Assembly (NCBI GenBank): GCA_963846925.1
Contig: CAWJXW010000001.1
Coordinates: 1 to 64,000 of the forward strand
Direction of reading: 5' to 3'
DNA from: JAQBQB01 sp963846925
GTDB taxonomy: Bacteria > Gemmatimonadota > Gemmatimonadetes > Gemmatimonadales > Gemmatimonadaceae
DNA length: 64,000 nt
Shown here piece by piece: positions 28,373-37,977 of this stretch; within the stretch, counting starts at the first letter, position 1, and each line of letters starts with the position of its first letter. The position numbers and the translations under genes were made by a program. The notes under the pieces are model-generated. The model worked only from the letters and a program-made list of their open reading frames with translations, was not told the origin of the DNA and made no database searches.

Positions 28373-28426
28373 AGTCAACCAGGTTGACTAGATAGTCAAT
28401 CGGCGCTATAGTCAACCACATTGACC
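28373..28426 (+). promoter_or_regulatory. Sigma-70 promoter overlapped by two MarR-type palindromes
   Basis: A perfect 17-base palindrome (AGTCAACC, A, GGTTGACT; 28373-28389) contains a -35 hexamer TTGACT (28384-28389). Seventeen bases on lies the -10 hexamer TATAGT (28407-28412), overlapped by a second, imperfect palindrome (AGTCAACCACATTGACC, 28410-28426). A half-site AGTCAA lies at 28394. The two palindrome centres are 37 bases apart, on similar helix faces. The operon it drives encodes a cupin and a MarR regulator, so autorepression by MarR is the simple reading. Confidence 0.8.
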
Positions 28427-28441
28427 ACTTAAACGAGGTGC

Positions 28442-28819
28442 ATGATGCCTGTGCTGTCCGCGCCACCCAATCCCACCCACGACATCGGCGGCGCCCGCTT
28501 CACGTCGCTCGCCACGCCGACCCGCGGGTCGTTCGATACGAGTGTCTGGCGCGTCGAGATCGCGCCCGGACACCCTGCCACACCGCATCAACTGACACGC
28601 GAAGAGGTCTTCATCGTCCTCGCCGGCCGAGCCCGCGTTCGATTGGGCGACGAGATCGGTGAGGCCGGAGTCGGCGACATCATCGTCGTACCGCGCGACA
28701 CGCTCTTCGAGATCGACGTCGCCGGCGACGCGCCGGTCCATGCCTTGTGCTGCATGCCGGTGGGAGGAGAGGCGCGTCTCGCCGACGGGACGACGCTGGT
28801 GCCGCCGTGGTCGGAGTGA
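28442..28819 (+). CDS. Small cupin-domain protein
   Basis: A 125-residue single cupin barrel starting with MMPVLSAPPNPTHDIGG, preceded by GAGG at 28435-28438. Motif 1 is VEIAPGHPATPHQLTREEVF followed by IVLAGRARVRLG. Motif 2 is VGDIIVVPRDTLFEIDVAGD. The canonical metal His pair is partly replaced (GHPATPH with Glu-Glu), so metal binding is likely but not assured. Such proteins are enzymes or ligand sensors for small aromatic or oxygenated compounds. It is the first gene behind the palindromic promoter and overlaps the MarR gene start. Confidence 0.85.
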   Translation: MMPVLSAPPNPTHDIGGARFTSLATPTRGSFDTSVWRVEIAPGHPATPHQLTREEVFIVLAGRARVRLGDEIGEAGVGDIIVVPRDTLFEIDVAGDAPVHALCCMPVGGEARLADGTTLVPPWSE

Positions 28820-29283
28820 CGCAATCGTCGCCACGCGTCCCGCTGGCCCGCCTGCTCGCGATGGCGTTCCGGCAGCTGATCGATCAGTTGCACGAACGTC
28901 TCGCGGCGGCCGGCTACCGCGACGTGCGCTCGACGTACGGCTACGTCCTCCTCGCCGTACGCGACCACCAAACCACGGGAGCGGACATCGCCATTCTCCT
29001 CGGCGTGAGCAAGCAAGCGGCGTCCAAGCTCGTCGACGAGATGGAGCGCGGCGGCTACGTGAAGCGCCAGCCCCACGGCGACGACGCACGCGCGAAGTCC
29101 ATCGCCATCACGTCACGAGGAAGAAGATTCCTCGGCGTGGTGGAGTCGATCTACGACGACCTCGAGGAAGAGTGGTCGCACGTCACGAGCAGAAAGCGCG
29201 TCGAAGAGATGCGCAGCGATCTGCGCCAAGTCGTCGAGGCCGCCCACGGCGGACAACTGCCCGCCGTGCGCCCCACTCGGTGA
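28816..29283 (+). CDS. MarR-family transcriptional regulator
   Basis: About 155 residues; GTG 28816 overlaps the cupin stop (GTGA), and GTG 28807 is an alternative. The winged helix reads TTGADIAILLGVSKQAASKL, then VDEMERGGYVKRQPHGDDAR and AKSIAITSRGRRFLGVVESI, the classic recognition helix and wing. The dimer helices are at both ends (LARLLAMAFRQLIDQLHERL). The palindromes at 28373-28426 are the obvious operator. It probably represses the cupin-marR operon until a ligand binds. Confidence 0.9.
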   Translation: MTQSSPRVPLARLLAMAFRQLIDQLHERLAAAGYRDVRSTYGYVLLAVRDHQTTGADIAILLGVSKQAASKLVDEMERGGYVKRQPHGDDARAKSIAITSRGRRFLGVVESIYDDLEEEWSHVTSRKRVEEMRSDLRQVVEAAHGGQLPAVRPTR

Positions 29284-29297
29284 AGACTACGCGGGCC

Positions 29298-29933
29298 TCA
29301 GCAGGCTATTCCGTACGCTCGGCGGAGACTCGCCGCCCGCGCCGAGTCTAACGTGCCGCGCAGATCGCGGTCGCCGCACGCGTACACGCGGACCGCGCCC
29401 GGGTGATCGCGACGCTGAATGCTGCCGCCCGGCGCCATCGGAGCGATCATTTCGACGGCGTTCCCGGAAATCCTGTAGATGATCCAGCTCGGCCCTGTGG
29501 GAATGCGTCCAGATGGAATCGCGAGTCGCAGGTTCTTGAACGGCGCCCGCTCGCCGTAGTGCAGTTGCGTCAGGAGCAGAACCGAATCGCTGCTCGCGAG
29601 CGGGTTCCATCCGCGACGCTCAGCCGGAGCGCGTCCCGCCGACGGATTGACGATCGCCATCGATCCTGAGTCGGGCACGGCCAGAATCGCGGTCAGAAAG
29701 AGCGGTCCCATGATCGGCGGCGAATCGGGAATGACCTCGCCCGGAACACTGAGCGATCCGGAGTCGATCGAGATGTGAATGGCCGCCGGATCGAGCCGAG
29801 TGTGCGCGCGAAAGCGAGCGACCGGCGAGTACTGGCTGGAGTCGGAGGTGACCCACGCGCTGGGTTCGGGCACGGGTGCGGTGTGAATGCAGCCGGCCAC
29901 GATCGCCGCCAGAAGCGCCACACGCGCCTTCAC
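29298..29933 (-). CDS. Hypothetical lipoprotein
   Basis: About 211 residues from GTG 29931-29933 with lipobox (RVALLAAIVAGC). The mature part is beta-rich with no known motif (HISIDSGSLSVPGEVIPDSP, WIIYRISGNAVEMIAPMAPG), and two Cys near the C-terminus (YACGDRDL and GIAC) could form a disulphide. It follows the permease gene on the same strand by 68 bases and is probably cotranscribed with it. I do not recognise the family. Confidence 0.65.
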   Translation of the reverse strand: MKARVALLAAIVAGCIHTAPVPEPSAWVTSDSSQYSPVARFRAHTRLDPAAIHISIDSGSLSVPGEVIPDSPPIMGPLFLTAILAVPDSGSMAIVNPSAGRAPAERRGWNPLASSDSVLLLTQLHYGERAPFKNLRLAIPSGRIPTGPSWIIYRISGNAVEMIAPMAPGGSIQRRDHPGAVRVYACGDRDLRGTLDSARAASLRRAYGIAC

Positions 29934-30001
29934 GACGCGATCGCTCTCGTGCGGGCGACGGGAGGAATCTCGATCGGCGCTTTGTCGCGCATGATGAAAC
30001 G

Positions 30002-32655
30002 CTAGCTGTCGGCGGCGAGCGTGTCCACCAACCGCACTCGCGTCGCTCGCCGCGCGGGAATCCACGTCGCGGCCAGCGTCGTGATCGCGAGCAGGGCCCC
30101 GACGCCCGTGTACACGATCGGATCCGTGATCCGAACGCCGTATATGTATGGCGACAAAATCCGTACGCCGAGCTGCGCCAAGACCAATCCCGCCGCGGCG
30201 CCGAGCATGACACCCTTCGCCGCGCTCCCGACGATCAGCCGGGCGATCGATCCGGAGCTCGCGCCGACCGCGACGCGAATCGCCATCTCGCGCGTGCGAC
30301 GGGCAGCCGACGTCGCCGCGACGCCATACGTGCCGACCGCGGCGAGCAGTGCCGCGATCGCCCCGAAGAGCGCGATCAGCTCCGTCCGCAGCCGATCGTC
30401 GGCGAGCGATGCGGCCACGAGATCGTCCATTCGATCCACGCGGCTCACGGTGACGCCCGCCTCGACGCCCTGCACCACGCGACGAATCTCGGCCGCCGCG
30501 TCGGCGACGTCGGCGCGCGTGCGCACGAGAAGCGCCGGCGCGGCACGAAGCATCAGCTGCTCGAGCGGCGCGTAGAACGTTTCGGGCGGATCGGTTGTCG
30601 GGCGCTCGGTCTCGATGTCGCCGGCGACGCCGATGACCGTGCGCCACGCACCGTTCACTTTGATTCGCTTGCCGATCGCGGTCTCGTCCGGCCATTCGCG
30701 TTGAGCCAGGGCACGGCTCACCACGACGACCGGCGGCCTGTCCCCCCGATCGTCGGCAGCGTATGCGCGGCCGGCGATGATCGGGACACCCGCGGTCGCG
30801 AAAAATTCCGGCGACGTCACGCGGCGGTGCGCGACGGGACCTTGCGAGTCGTGAGATTGCGGCCGTCCCTCGACCTCGAACGATCCGGTGCTCGACCCGG
30901 TGAAGAATGGCGGCAAGGTCGTCACGGCCGCGGCATCCACACCGGGGAGCAAGCGCAGGCGGCGCACGATCTCGGCGTACAGTGCCCGCGTGTGCGTGCT
31001 GTCGGTGTACGGCGAGGCGCGAAGCCGCATGCCCACGACGAGCAGATCCGACGCGCGGAAGCCGATCGACGACAACTTGTCGAAGCTCCTCACGAGCAGG
31101 CCCGCTCCGACGAGTAGCACGATCGAGAGCGCCACCTCGCACGCGACGAGGCTGCGTTGCGCGCGTCCTCGTCCGCGCGCGGAGAACTTGGCCGCGCTCG
31201 CGCCGTGACTCGATCGCGTCAACGACAGCGCCGGCGCCAGGCCGAAGAGCAGACCGGTCGCCACGGCGACGGTCAGCGCGACACCCAGCACGCGGAGGTC
31301 CACGCGGACATCGCCGAGGCCGGGAATCGTCGCGGGCGCCGACCGAACGATGATCTTGGTCGCGAAGTATGCGAGCGCCGCACCGGCCGCCGCCCCGACG
31401 CCGGCGAGCAGTATGCTCTCGGTGAGAAGCTGGCGGAGGAGTCGCGTACGGCTGGCGCCAAGGGCGGAGCGAGTTCGCAGCTCCTGTTCGCGGCTCGCGG
31501 CTTCGCCCATGAGGAGCGTGGCGACGTTGATGCACGCGATGAGCAGCAACAGGCTCGCCGCGGCGAGCAGAATCAGGAGCGGACGGCGAACGATTCGCGT
31601 CTGGTCGGCGTGCAAGGTCGCGAGCGCGGCACCTTTCACGCGGTCGTCATCGTCCTCCGCCGCCGCTCGAAACGATCGCCCCGACTCGGCCGTCGCCGCG
31701 GCGAGCGACACGTTCGGCTTCAGTCGCCCGATCGCCTGGAACGTGAACGAGTTTCGGCCCGTCGCTCCACCGGAGTCGCGGCCCCCCCCGCGGCCGTCCA
31801 GTAGGCGACGATCGTTCCGCTCCGATCGAGGTCGAAGCCGCGCGGCATGACGCCGACGATCGTGTGCGGCACGCCGTCGAGAAGGACGATGTGGCCGACG
31901 ATGCCCGGATCGCTCCCGAAGCGAGCGGCCCAGGTCTCGTGGCTCACGACGGCAACTGGCGCCGCGCCGATCGCTTCGTCGGACTCGGTGAACCACGACC
32001 CGCGCTCGACGTGAATTCCCAACACGGGAAGCAGCGACGCACTGGCGCTGCCGACTGTGACCTCGTCGGCCGCGTTGGGATCGCCGGCGATGGCCGGTCC
32101 GGTTGTCCAGACGGCGACGTCGTCGAACGACGTCTGTGCGGCGCGCCACGTTCGAAACAGCGGAAGCGAGAACGTGCCGCGATCCCAACGCTTGGCGAGT
32201 CCGGGGATCGCCTTCCAGGCCGGACGCTCGAGCCACACGGCGATCAGTCGATTGGCGTGCGGGAAGGGGAGCGGGCGAAAGAGCACGGCGTCGGCGACGG
32301 TGAAGATCGATGTCGCCGAGCCGATGCCGAGCGCGATTGTCGCGACGGTGACGGCGGCGAACGCGGCGCGCCGTCGGAGGAGCCGAAGAATGAAGCGGAC
32401 GTCTTGCCCAACCGCGTCGAACACGGTGAGTCCGGCGATCGTGCGGCGTTCTTCGTTCGAGTAAGTGGTATTCCCGAACTCGCGGCGCGCGCGCCAGTGG
32501 GCTTCGTCATCCGACATCGCGCCGCCGGTGTCCGACTTCGCCTCTGCCGCACTGAGCTCGAGATGATGCGCGAGCTCGTCGTTCAGGTTGCGGGCGTGCG
32601 ACCTCCCTCGCAGGAGGATTCGCAACCGGTAGCGCACGCCGTCGATGAGTGACAT
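30002..32655 (-). CDS. MacB/FtsX-type ABC permease (duplicated orphan permease), one frame break
   Basis: From ATG 32653-32655 an N-terminal cytoplasmic helix pair (LNDELAHHLELSAAEAKSDT, ARREFGNTTYSNEERR) precedes the first membrane helix AAFAAVTVATIALGIGSATS, a MacB-like periplasmic domain and then two FtsX modules (LLILLAAASLLLLIACINVA; LFGAIAALLAAVGTYGVAAT). The frame changes in a C8 run at 31782-31789 between YWTAAGG and RDSGGATGRNSF. About 885 residues with two FtsX domains and no ATPase, the layout of the orphan permeases abundant in Acidobacteria and Gemmatimonadota. The PadR gene just upstream is their usual partner. Function unknown, perhaps envelope stress or efflux. Confidence 0.9.
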
Positions 32656-32669
32656 GTGGAAGCTGTCGG

Positions 32670-33017
32670 TCAGGCGCGATTGAGCACGCGCGCGATGGCC
32701 CACACGGCGCGCTCGTAGCCGGAGACTTCCTTGCCGAGTTGCTTGCGGCCCGTCGCCGTGATCGTGTAATAGCGTGCGCGGCGTCCGGTCGGCGAATCCT
32801 CCCAGCGCGAGGTGACCCAGCCTTTCTTCTCGAGACGCTCGAGCGCGGGGTAGAGCGAACCCGCTTCGATGTGGAGCGCGTCGTCGGTCAGCCGCTTGAT
32901 GTGCTGGACGATCGCGTAGCCGTGCATCGACTGGATGGTGAGCGTCTGGAGAACGAGCATCTCCAGCGTCCCCTTGAGGACGTCGCTCTTGGTCTCACTG
33001 GATGGCTTCGCGGGCAC
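32670..33017 (-). CDS. PadR-family transcriptional regulator
   Basis: A 115-residue protein from GTG 33015-33017. The winged helix is SDVLKGTLEMLVLQTLTIQS, MHGYAIVQHIKRLTDDALHI and EAGSLYPALERLEKKGWVTS, followed by RYYTITATGRKQLGKEVSGY, the diagnostic PadR wing. It precedes the permease gene by 14 bases and must be cotranscribed with it. The 13-base inverted repeat at 33053-33086 lies 36 bases before its start and is a candidate operator. Confidence 0.9.
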   Translation of the reverse strand: MPAKPSSETKSDVLKGTLEMLVLQTLTIQSMHGYAIVQHIKRLTDDALHIEAGSLYPALERLEKKGWVTSRWEDSPTGRRARYYTITATGRKQLGKEVSGYERAVWAIARVLNRA

Positions 33018-33052
33018 GGTGTGTCGTCGGCTCAGCCGGCGACGGCTGATAG

Positions 33053-33086
33053 ATAGAATGCCTACCTTTGACAGTAGGCATTCTAT
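33053..33086. promoter_or_regulatory. Perfect 13-base inverted repeat, candidate PadR operator
   Basis: Arms ATAGAATGCCTAC (33053-33065) and GTAGGCATTCTAT (33074-33086) are exact complements around an eight-base spacer. It lies between the stop of the upstream lipoprotein gene (33120) and the GTG of padR (33017) on the minus strand. There is no T-run on either side, which argues against a terminator and for a dimeric-protein site controlling padR and the permease. Confidence 0.6.
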
Positions 33087-33119
33087 GCATCAAGACGGAC
33101 CGCGTCAAGAAGCCAGCGA

Positions 33120-33760
33120 TTACGCCGGCCCCACAGGCTGACAGAGCGGAACCGAGCCGTTGAAGTTCTCGAACATCCCGGCCGGGTTGTTCTCCCAGAG
33201 CCAGATGTGGAACATCCAACCGCCGAATCGGTCCGTGGCGGTGAATGAGACGTCGGGCAGGTTGCTCGTCGACGGGAAATCGTGCAGCGACGGCGCCTTC
33301 GTGAACCCGGGTTGGTTGGGGCCCGGCCACTTCGGGCTGAAGGGGAGGAAGTATTCCACCGCGGCCAGCCTCGTTCGCGCGACGTCATCCTTACGCGGCC
33401 CGTTCTTCGGCGCGTAGACGAGGAACTCCGGATTGAGCAGATCGATCGCGTCGTCGTTAAGGTTGTCGAAACGCGAGTAGTGATAACCCATGCCGCCGAG
33501 CGTCGGATCGGAGATGCATCCGTCAGCCTCGGTGACCGCGGCGCGATCAAGAGGCTGTAGCGCTGAGCCAACGCCGCATCGACGTCGTGGAGTGGCGCGG
33601 TGAGATTCTTCAGGTCGTTGAGCGTCTGAGCCTGCGAAGCTTGCGTCAGGTCGGAGAGCATCAGACCACCGGCCATGTGGCTCGCGGTCGGAACGGGTGA
33701 GTCGGACGTACACGCGGCAAGAGCAACGGCAAATGCGAGGAATGGTACAGTTCGTTTCAT
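33120..33760 (-). CDS. Uncharacterised lipoprotein with GGMGYHY and WLWENNPAGMF motifs, one frame break
   Basis: Starts with MKRTVPFLAFAVALAAC (lipobox LAAC). The first third reads LHDVDAALAQRYSLLIAP. After a frame change near 33550 it continues as ADGCISDPTLGGMGYHYSRF, DLLNPEFLVYAPKNG, LAAVEYFLPFSPKWPG and FHIWLWENNPAGMFENFN. The same landmarks occur together in a family of secreted proteins in actinobacteria and proteobacteria that I remember only as hypothetical. About 213 residues. No enzyme motif can be argued. It is upstream of padR on the same strand. Confidence 0.7.
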
Positions 33761-34000
33761 GTGGGCCCCAGCTTCGAGTGGTGGGAAGAGTCAGGTTCAG
33801 GTGAGGAAGACGGAACACAGCCCCGAACCCGGACACTCCATGCATGCAATCGATGGTGTATGCTTGACGCGCAGCGACTTGCGCGATGGGAACGAGGTGC
33901 TCGCACGGTAAGAGGCACGCATCGTTCAGGTATCGTCTGGCCTCGGCTTGTCGTCTTTCGCGCTCCGACATCATCACGATCAGCGACAGGAAAGCGCCAA

Positions 34001-35258
34001 CTAACGGCCGACGACCTGGCTGCGGCGTCGTTCGAGAAAGCGGCGCGGGCCGGCGTCGGTCGTGAGTGAGATCGCGCGATCGTAGGCGAGCAGCGCTTCC
34101 TCGGTGCGGCCGGTTTCCGCGAGAAGATGCGCGCGGGTCGCCCATGCAGGTTGAAAGCGTTGAGCAGCCTCGTCGTCGATCGCGTCGAGTGCGGTGAGGC
34201 CGGCTGACGGCCCTTCGACGCGCCCGAGTGCCGCGGCGTACGCGACACGGGCGCCGAGTGTTGGGGCGACGGCGAGGAGGGCGGTATGCAGCTTGAGAAG
34301 CGCGTGTGCATCGACGACGCCGGATGTCGCACGCGCGCAGTGCACCGATTGGATCGCCGCTTCGATCTGAAATCGGCCGATGGACTCGAATGTGCTCGCG
34401 CGATGCAGGTATCGCTCACCGAGTGCGATGAGCTCCGAGTCCCAGCGCGACGGATCTTGTTCGTCGAGCGGGAACGAATTCCTCCGATGAACCGCGCGCG
34501 TCGCGTCGCGCGAGCGAGAGCGAGATCAGTGCGGCGAGGCCGAGTGCCTCGGGCTCGTTCGGCAGCAGCTCGGCAAGCGTCGTCGCGAGGAAATGGGCTT
34601 CGGCCGACACCGATTCTCGTTCCGCCGTTCCGGCGACGAGCGAGAAGTCGATCGCGTACGCGCCGTAGATCGCCTCGAGCACCGGCGTGAGTCGCTCCGG
34701 CATCTGCGCGCGGTCGGGGATCGCGAACGGAATGCGCGCGTCGCGGATGCGGCGTTTGGCTCGCACGAGGCGTTGCGCCATCGTCGCGGGTGGAACGAGA
34801 AACGCTCGGCCGATGTCGTCGGCGTCGAAGCCGAGCACCGTTTGCAGCATGAGCGGCGTGCGGACGGCGGGGTCGATCGCCGGGTGCGCGCAGACGAACA
34901 GCAGCGCGAGCCGCCCGTCGGGGATCGCGTCGGGGTCGATCTCGTCCAGCGTTGAGAGAGCGGAAAGTGCCGAGAGCGTGCCGGCGTGCGAGACGTCTTC
35001 GATCGAGTCGGTGAGTTGATACGCGGCCGACCGACGCACGTCTTGCCGACGGTTGCGCGCGACGGTGAGGATCCACGCTTCGGGGTTGTCGGGCACTCCG
35101 GTGCGCGGCCACGTGCTCAACGCCTGCGCGAACGCGGCGGCGAGACAATCCTCGGCGGACTCGATGTCGCCGTCCTTCGCGGCGAGAATCGCGAGCAGAC
35201 GTCCGTACGAGGCGCGAGCCACTTCCTCGGCTCGCGCCATCGCATGCTCGGTGGTCAT
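34001..35258 (-). CDS. ECF sigma factor with C-terminal TPR-like domain (ECF42/DUF6596 type), one frame break
   Basis: From ATG 35256-35258 the sigma-2 region reads RASYGRLLAILAAKDGDIES, AEDCLAAAFAQAL and NPEAWILTVARNRRQDVRRS. Sigma-4 is LMLQTVLGFDADDIGRAFLV, PPATMAQRLVRAKRRIRDA. The DUF6596-like region follows (VLEAIYGAYAIDFSL, EALGLAALISLSLARRDARG). Near 34475 the frame changes and continues as DEQDPSRWDSELIALGERYL and a TPR-like tail to FLERRRSQVVGR. About 419 residues. ECF42 sigmas have exactly this long tail and a neighbouring YCII/DGPF protein instead of an anti-sigma factor; here that gene is 20 bases upstream. Confidence 0.9.
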
Positions 35259-35278
35259 CGCGTGCTCGAGCGGGAGCG

Positions 35279-35656
35279 TCAGGCCGCTCTCACCCACGCG
35301 CCGTCGACGAATCGCACCGCCGACGGGCGGATCTCCACCGTGCCCCAGTGCGCCGCCGGACACTTCTCGGCCCACGCGAGCGCCGCGTCGAGGTCGGGTA
35401 CGTCGAGCGTGAAGATGCCGGCGAACGCTTCCTTGGTGTCGGCGAACGGGCCGTCCTGCACCTGGAGCTTGCCCTGCTTCATCGAGACGCTGGTGGCGTT
35501 CGCGACAGTTTGCAGGACTTCGGCGGAACGGAGGACGCCGGCGTCGTCGAGCGCCTTGGCGTAGGCCTGGAAAGCGGCCATGCCTTGCTTGATGGTTTCT
35601 TCGCTCAGCGAGATGGCGGGGGGCTGCGGGTAGTGAATGAGGAGGGCGTAGCGCAT
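35279..35656 (-). CDS. YCII-related (DGPF) protein, partner of the ECF sigma factor
   Basis: A 125-residue protein from ATG 35654-35656 (MRYALLIHYPQPPAISLSEE). It carries the signature QVQDGPFADTKEAFAGIFTL, followed by LDAALAWAEKCPAAHWGTVE and IRP. The family adopts a dimeric ferredoxin-like fold. In ECF42 loci it always accompanies the sigma factor and may take part in its control, although the mechanism is not settled. Cotranscribed with the sigma gene. Confidence 0.9.
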   Translation of the reverse strand: MRYALLIHYPQPPAISLSEETIKQGMAAFQAYAKALDDAGVLRSAEVLQTVANATSVSMKQGKLQVQDGPFADTKEAFAGIFTLDVPDLDAALAWAEKCPAAHWGTVEIRPSAVRFVDGAWVRAA

Positions 35657-35753
35657 TGGTCGGATGTCCGGTTGGAGTGAATGATGGAGCGGGACATCTG
35701 AATGACGGAACACGGGCGGCGAAATCGACAGGTGCGACAGCCAGACGCGCCCT

Positions 35754-36071
35754 CTAGGCCGTCCGCCGTTCTCGAACCTCGTAGTGCGCAGATCGCGCAT
35801 CGAAGTGACTCAAGACAGCCCGTGCGGCCGGGGGAACGACGGCGACTTCGTAATCGGCCCCGGCGAACGTGCGAACCGCGTCGAGTGACTCGAACCACAT
35901 GATGGTGACGAACTCCACTTCATTCGTCTGGTCGCGGCGGAGCAGGTCGATTCCCAGGAAACCGGCGATGTCGCGGTTCTTGATGCCCTCGAAGATCTCC
36001 GTGCGCAGGAGGGCCTCATACCTGTCCGCGTTCGTGGGCGTCGTCCAGCCGTGCCAGATGCGTGAAATCAT
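35754..36071 (-). CDS. Antibiotic biosynthesis monooxygenase (ABM) domain protein
   Basis: A 105-residue protein (MISRIWHGWTTPTNADRYEA) with a ferredoxin-like fold: EIFEGIKNRDIAGFLGIDLL, NEVEFVTIMWFESLDAVRTF and AGADYEVAVVPPAARAVLSH. Members oxidise aromatic substrates without cofactor or degrade haem, but many are of unknown role. The end HFDARSAHYEV is typical. It lies five bases downstream of the copper amine oxidase gene's stop on the same strand, with the amine oxidase read first only if the pair is transcribed from 37977. Confidence 0.8.
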   Translation of the reverse strand: MISRIWHGWTTPTNADRYEALLRTEIFEGIKNRDIAGFLGIDLLRRDQTNEVEFVTIMWFESLDAVRTFAGADYEVAVVPPAARAVLSHFDARSAHYEVRERRTA

Positions 36072-36075
36072 ATCA

Positions 36076-37977
36076 TTACCGCCGCGCCGATTGTGGCGGG
36101 ACGTCGAGCGCTGGATTGCGCGCGAAGAACGACGTCGGCACCAATCGAAAGCTTCCTCGGTGCGCCGGCATGAACGGCCAGTCTTCGGGCCGTGGAATGT
36201 GAGTAATGCCTAGCGTGTACCACAGCACGACGTCGCTGTCCGTCAGTGGGCGGTCGGCGGCGGTCCACGAAGGTAACCCCTGATTGTCGAGCCCGAGATT
36301 CTGGAACTCACCCGCGGCGTACTGCTCGTCCGCGGCGAAGGGCGTCACCCACAGTTGGTGCGTGACGAAGCCGCCGGTGCGGAGCGGCGCCGAGCCGGCG
36401 AGCGCGAACGCCGGCGTCGCTGCGCCAGGGACCAACGTGTAGCCGACGAACTGGCCGAGCGAATTGGTGCGATGCGTGTTCACGACGCGCCACGTGCGCG
36501 CGGACGAGAATGAGACGTCCGAAGCGGCGGCGCGTTCGGTGGCGAGTGGCCGTTCGCGCATCGCGAACAGCTCGCCCTTGGGATTCTTCGCCGCTTCGAC
36601 CGACTCGGTCTCCGCCGCGTACACGGTGTTTGCGGTGCCGTCGACGTCGAGGTCCAACCGATAGCTGAAGAAATGCTGGTGGTTGGGGGCGTTTACGTTC
36701 GGTGCGACGAGGTGGCCGAGCGACGTGTGGCCGTCCGCGTGCGCGGTGTCGAGCACGCGTCCCGCGCCGTTCGTGTTCATGATGCCGGAGAGCACGACCT
36801 CGCCCTCGATCGCGCCGTCCTGGGAGAAGATCCAGCTGAACTGGTAGTCGTAGTTGTCGATGGTCGAGTAGCCGCTCACGACGAGTTGTCGCGCGCGTCG
36901 AGCCATGTTCGCGTGGCGCCAGAGCATGCCGCCGTCGCGTTCGTAGATCGCGATGGCGCGAGGCACGTTGATCGGCCGGCCGCGGCTGTCGTGCATCGTC
37001 GCGGGGAGGAACGTCGCGTTCGGCGGCGCGTCGTCGAACGGCACGGCGGACGACTGGCTGTAGATCCCCATTCCGTAGTCGCCTTCGTCGCGCGGATACC
37101 ACGTGCCGAAGCTGGGATCGCCGTAGGGCGCGATGATCTCGCTGACCGATCCACTATATAGAACAGACCGCGCGCGGCCGTCGTCGAGAAACGAAACGTC
37201 GTGCACCTCGAGGCCTCGCCTCGGGTCGACGCCGACTCGAAAGCGCCAACGGTCCCAGGAGACCTGGTTGCCGTCGACGCGCACTGACGACCCGGACGGG
37301 TGGTCGATCCGCAGCGGCGCGAGCGGCGGCCGCGGCGAAGCGATTTGCCGCGCGACGATGGAGTCCGGTCCGCCCATGGGCAGACCGGCGTCCTGGAAGC
37401 TCTCGACTCGACCGGCGGTAAGATCGACGGAGACCGACAATCCCGGCACGCCGAACGCTTGGGGGATTCCGTCGCGCAACCACGTGAACGTGCCGACGCT
37501 GCCGCGGCGGGGCAGCTTCGCGCGCTCGGGCATTCCGACGAGCACGCTGACGCGAGACGTGTCGATGTGTCTCGCGTTCATCGCCGCGATCCATCGCGGG
37601 TCGGCGTGCGCGATCTCCTCCGCTCGGCGGATGGTGAGCAAGCGCATCGGCGGCTCGCTGTCGACGACCGTCCACGACTCGACGCGCGATCCGGCGAGGT
37701 CGACGACGGCGACGAATCCGACGTTGCTCGTCCAGTCGAATCCGACCATCCGCGCGGCGCGCGTTTCCGTGGAGCTCTTGGCGCGCGGCTGCACGACGAT
37801 CGTGCCGAACCGTGCCTGGTCAGTGACGTGGCCGGATTGGCGGAGGACGCTCACGGCCTTCGTGATCTCGGTCGCCGAGAGCGGGTCGAGGGGATGAGGC
37901 GACTGGGCAGCGGAGGGATTGCCGGCGGCAGCGAGGAGACAAGAGCACGCGACCACGACACTTATTCGCTGCGTCAC
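36076..37977 (-). CDS. Secreted copper amine oxidase (topaquinone type)
   Basis: A 633-residue protein with a signal peptide (MTQRISVVVACSCLLAAAGN, cleavage after SAAQ). The TPQ site is in YSTIDNYDYQFSWIF, where the Tyr of N-Y-D becomes the cofactor. The copper His pair is in APNHQHFFSYRLDLDVDG. The catalytic Asp region is FGTWYPRDEGDYGMGIY. N2/N3-like domains precede (LTIRRAEEIAHADPRW). It oxidises primary amines to aldehydes, hydrogen peroxide and ammonia in the periplasm. The frame is intact. TPQ forms without helper proteins if copper is present. The substrate cannot be told from sequence. Confidence 0.9.
   Translation of the reverse strand: MTQRISVVVACSCLLAAAGNPSAAQSPHPLDPLSATEITKAVSVLRQSGHVTDQARFGTIVVQPRAKSSTETRAARMVGFDWTSNVGFVAVVDLAGSRVESWTVVDSEPPMRLLTIRRAEEIAHADPRWIAAMNARHIDTSRVSVLVGMPERAKLPRRGSVGTFTWLRDGIPQAFGVPGLSVSVDLTAGRVESFQDAGLPMGGPDSIVARQIASPRPPLAPLRIDHPSGSSVRVDGNQVSWDRWRFRVGVDPRRGLEVHDVSFLDDGRARSVLYSGSVSEIIAPYGDPSFGTWYPRDEGDYGMGIYSQSSAVPFDDAPPNATFLPATMHDSRGRPINVPRAIAIYERDGGMLWRHANMARRARQLVVSGYSTIDNYDYQFSWIFSQDGAIEGEVVLSGIMNTNGAGRVLDTAHADGHTSLGHLVAPNVNAPNHQHFFSYRLDLDVDGTANTVYAAETESVEAAKNPKGELFAMRERPLATERAAASDVSFSSARTWRVVNTHRTNSLGQFVGYTLVPGAATPAFALAGSAPLRTGGFVTHQLWVTPFAADEQYAAGEFQNLGLDNQGLPSWTAADRPLTDSDVVLWYTLGITHIPRPEDWPFMPAHRGSFRLVPTSFFARNPALDVPPQSARR

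Noticed and set aside
29298..31535. A 745-codon minus-strand frame running from the lipoprotein into the permease region
   Set aside because: Only its last part, from GTG 29931-29933, is the lipoprotein. The upstream part is the permease gene in a wrong frame.
33761..34000. Minus-strand reading MMSERERRQAEARRYLNDAC considered as a small gene
   Set aside because: It would have to run into the start of the lipoprotein gene in another frame, has no family likeness, and the ribosome-binding region is poor. Left as noncoding.
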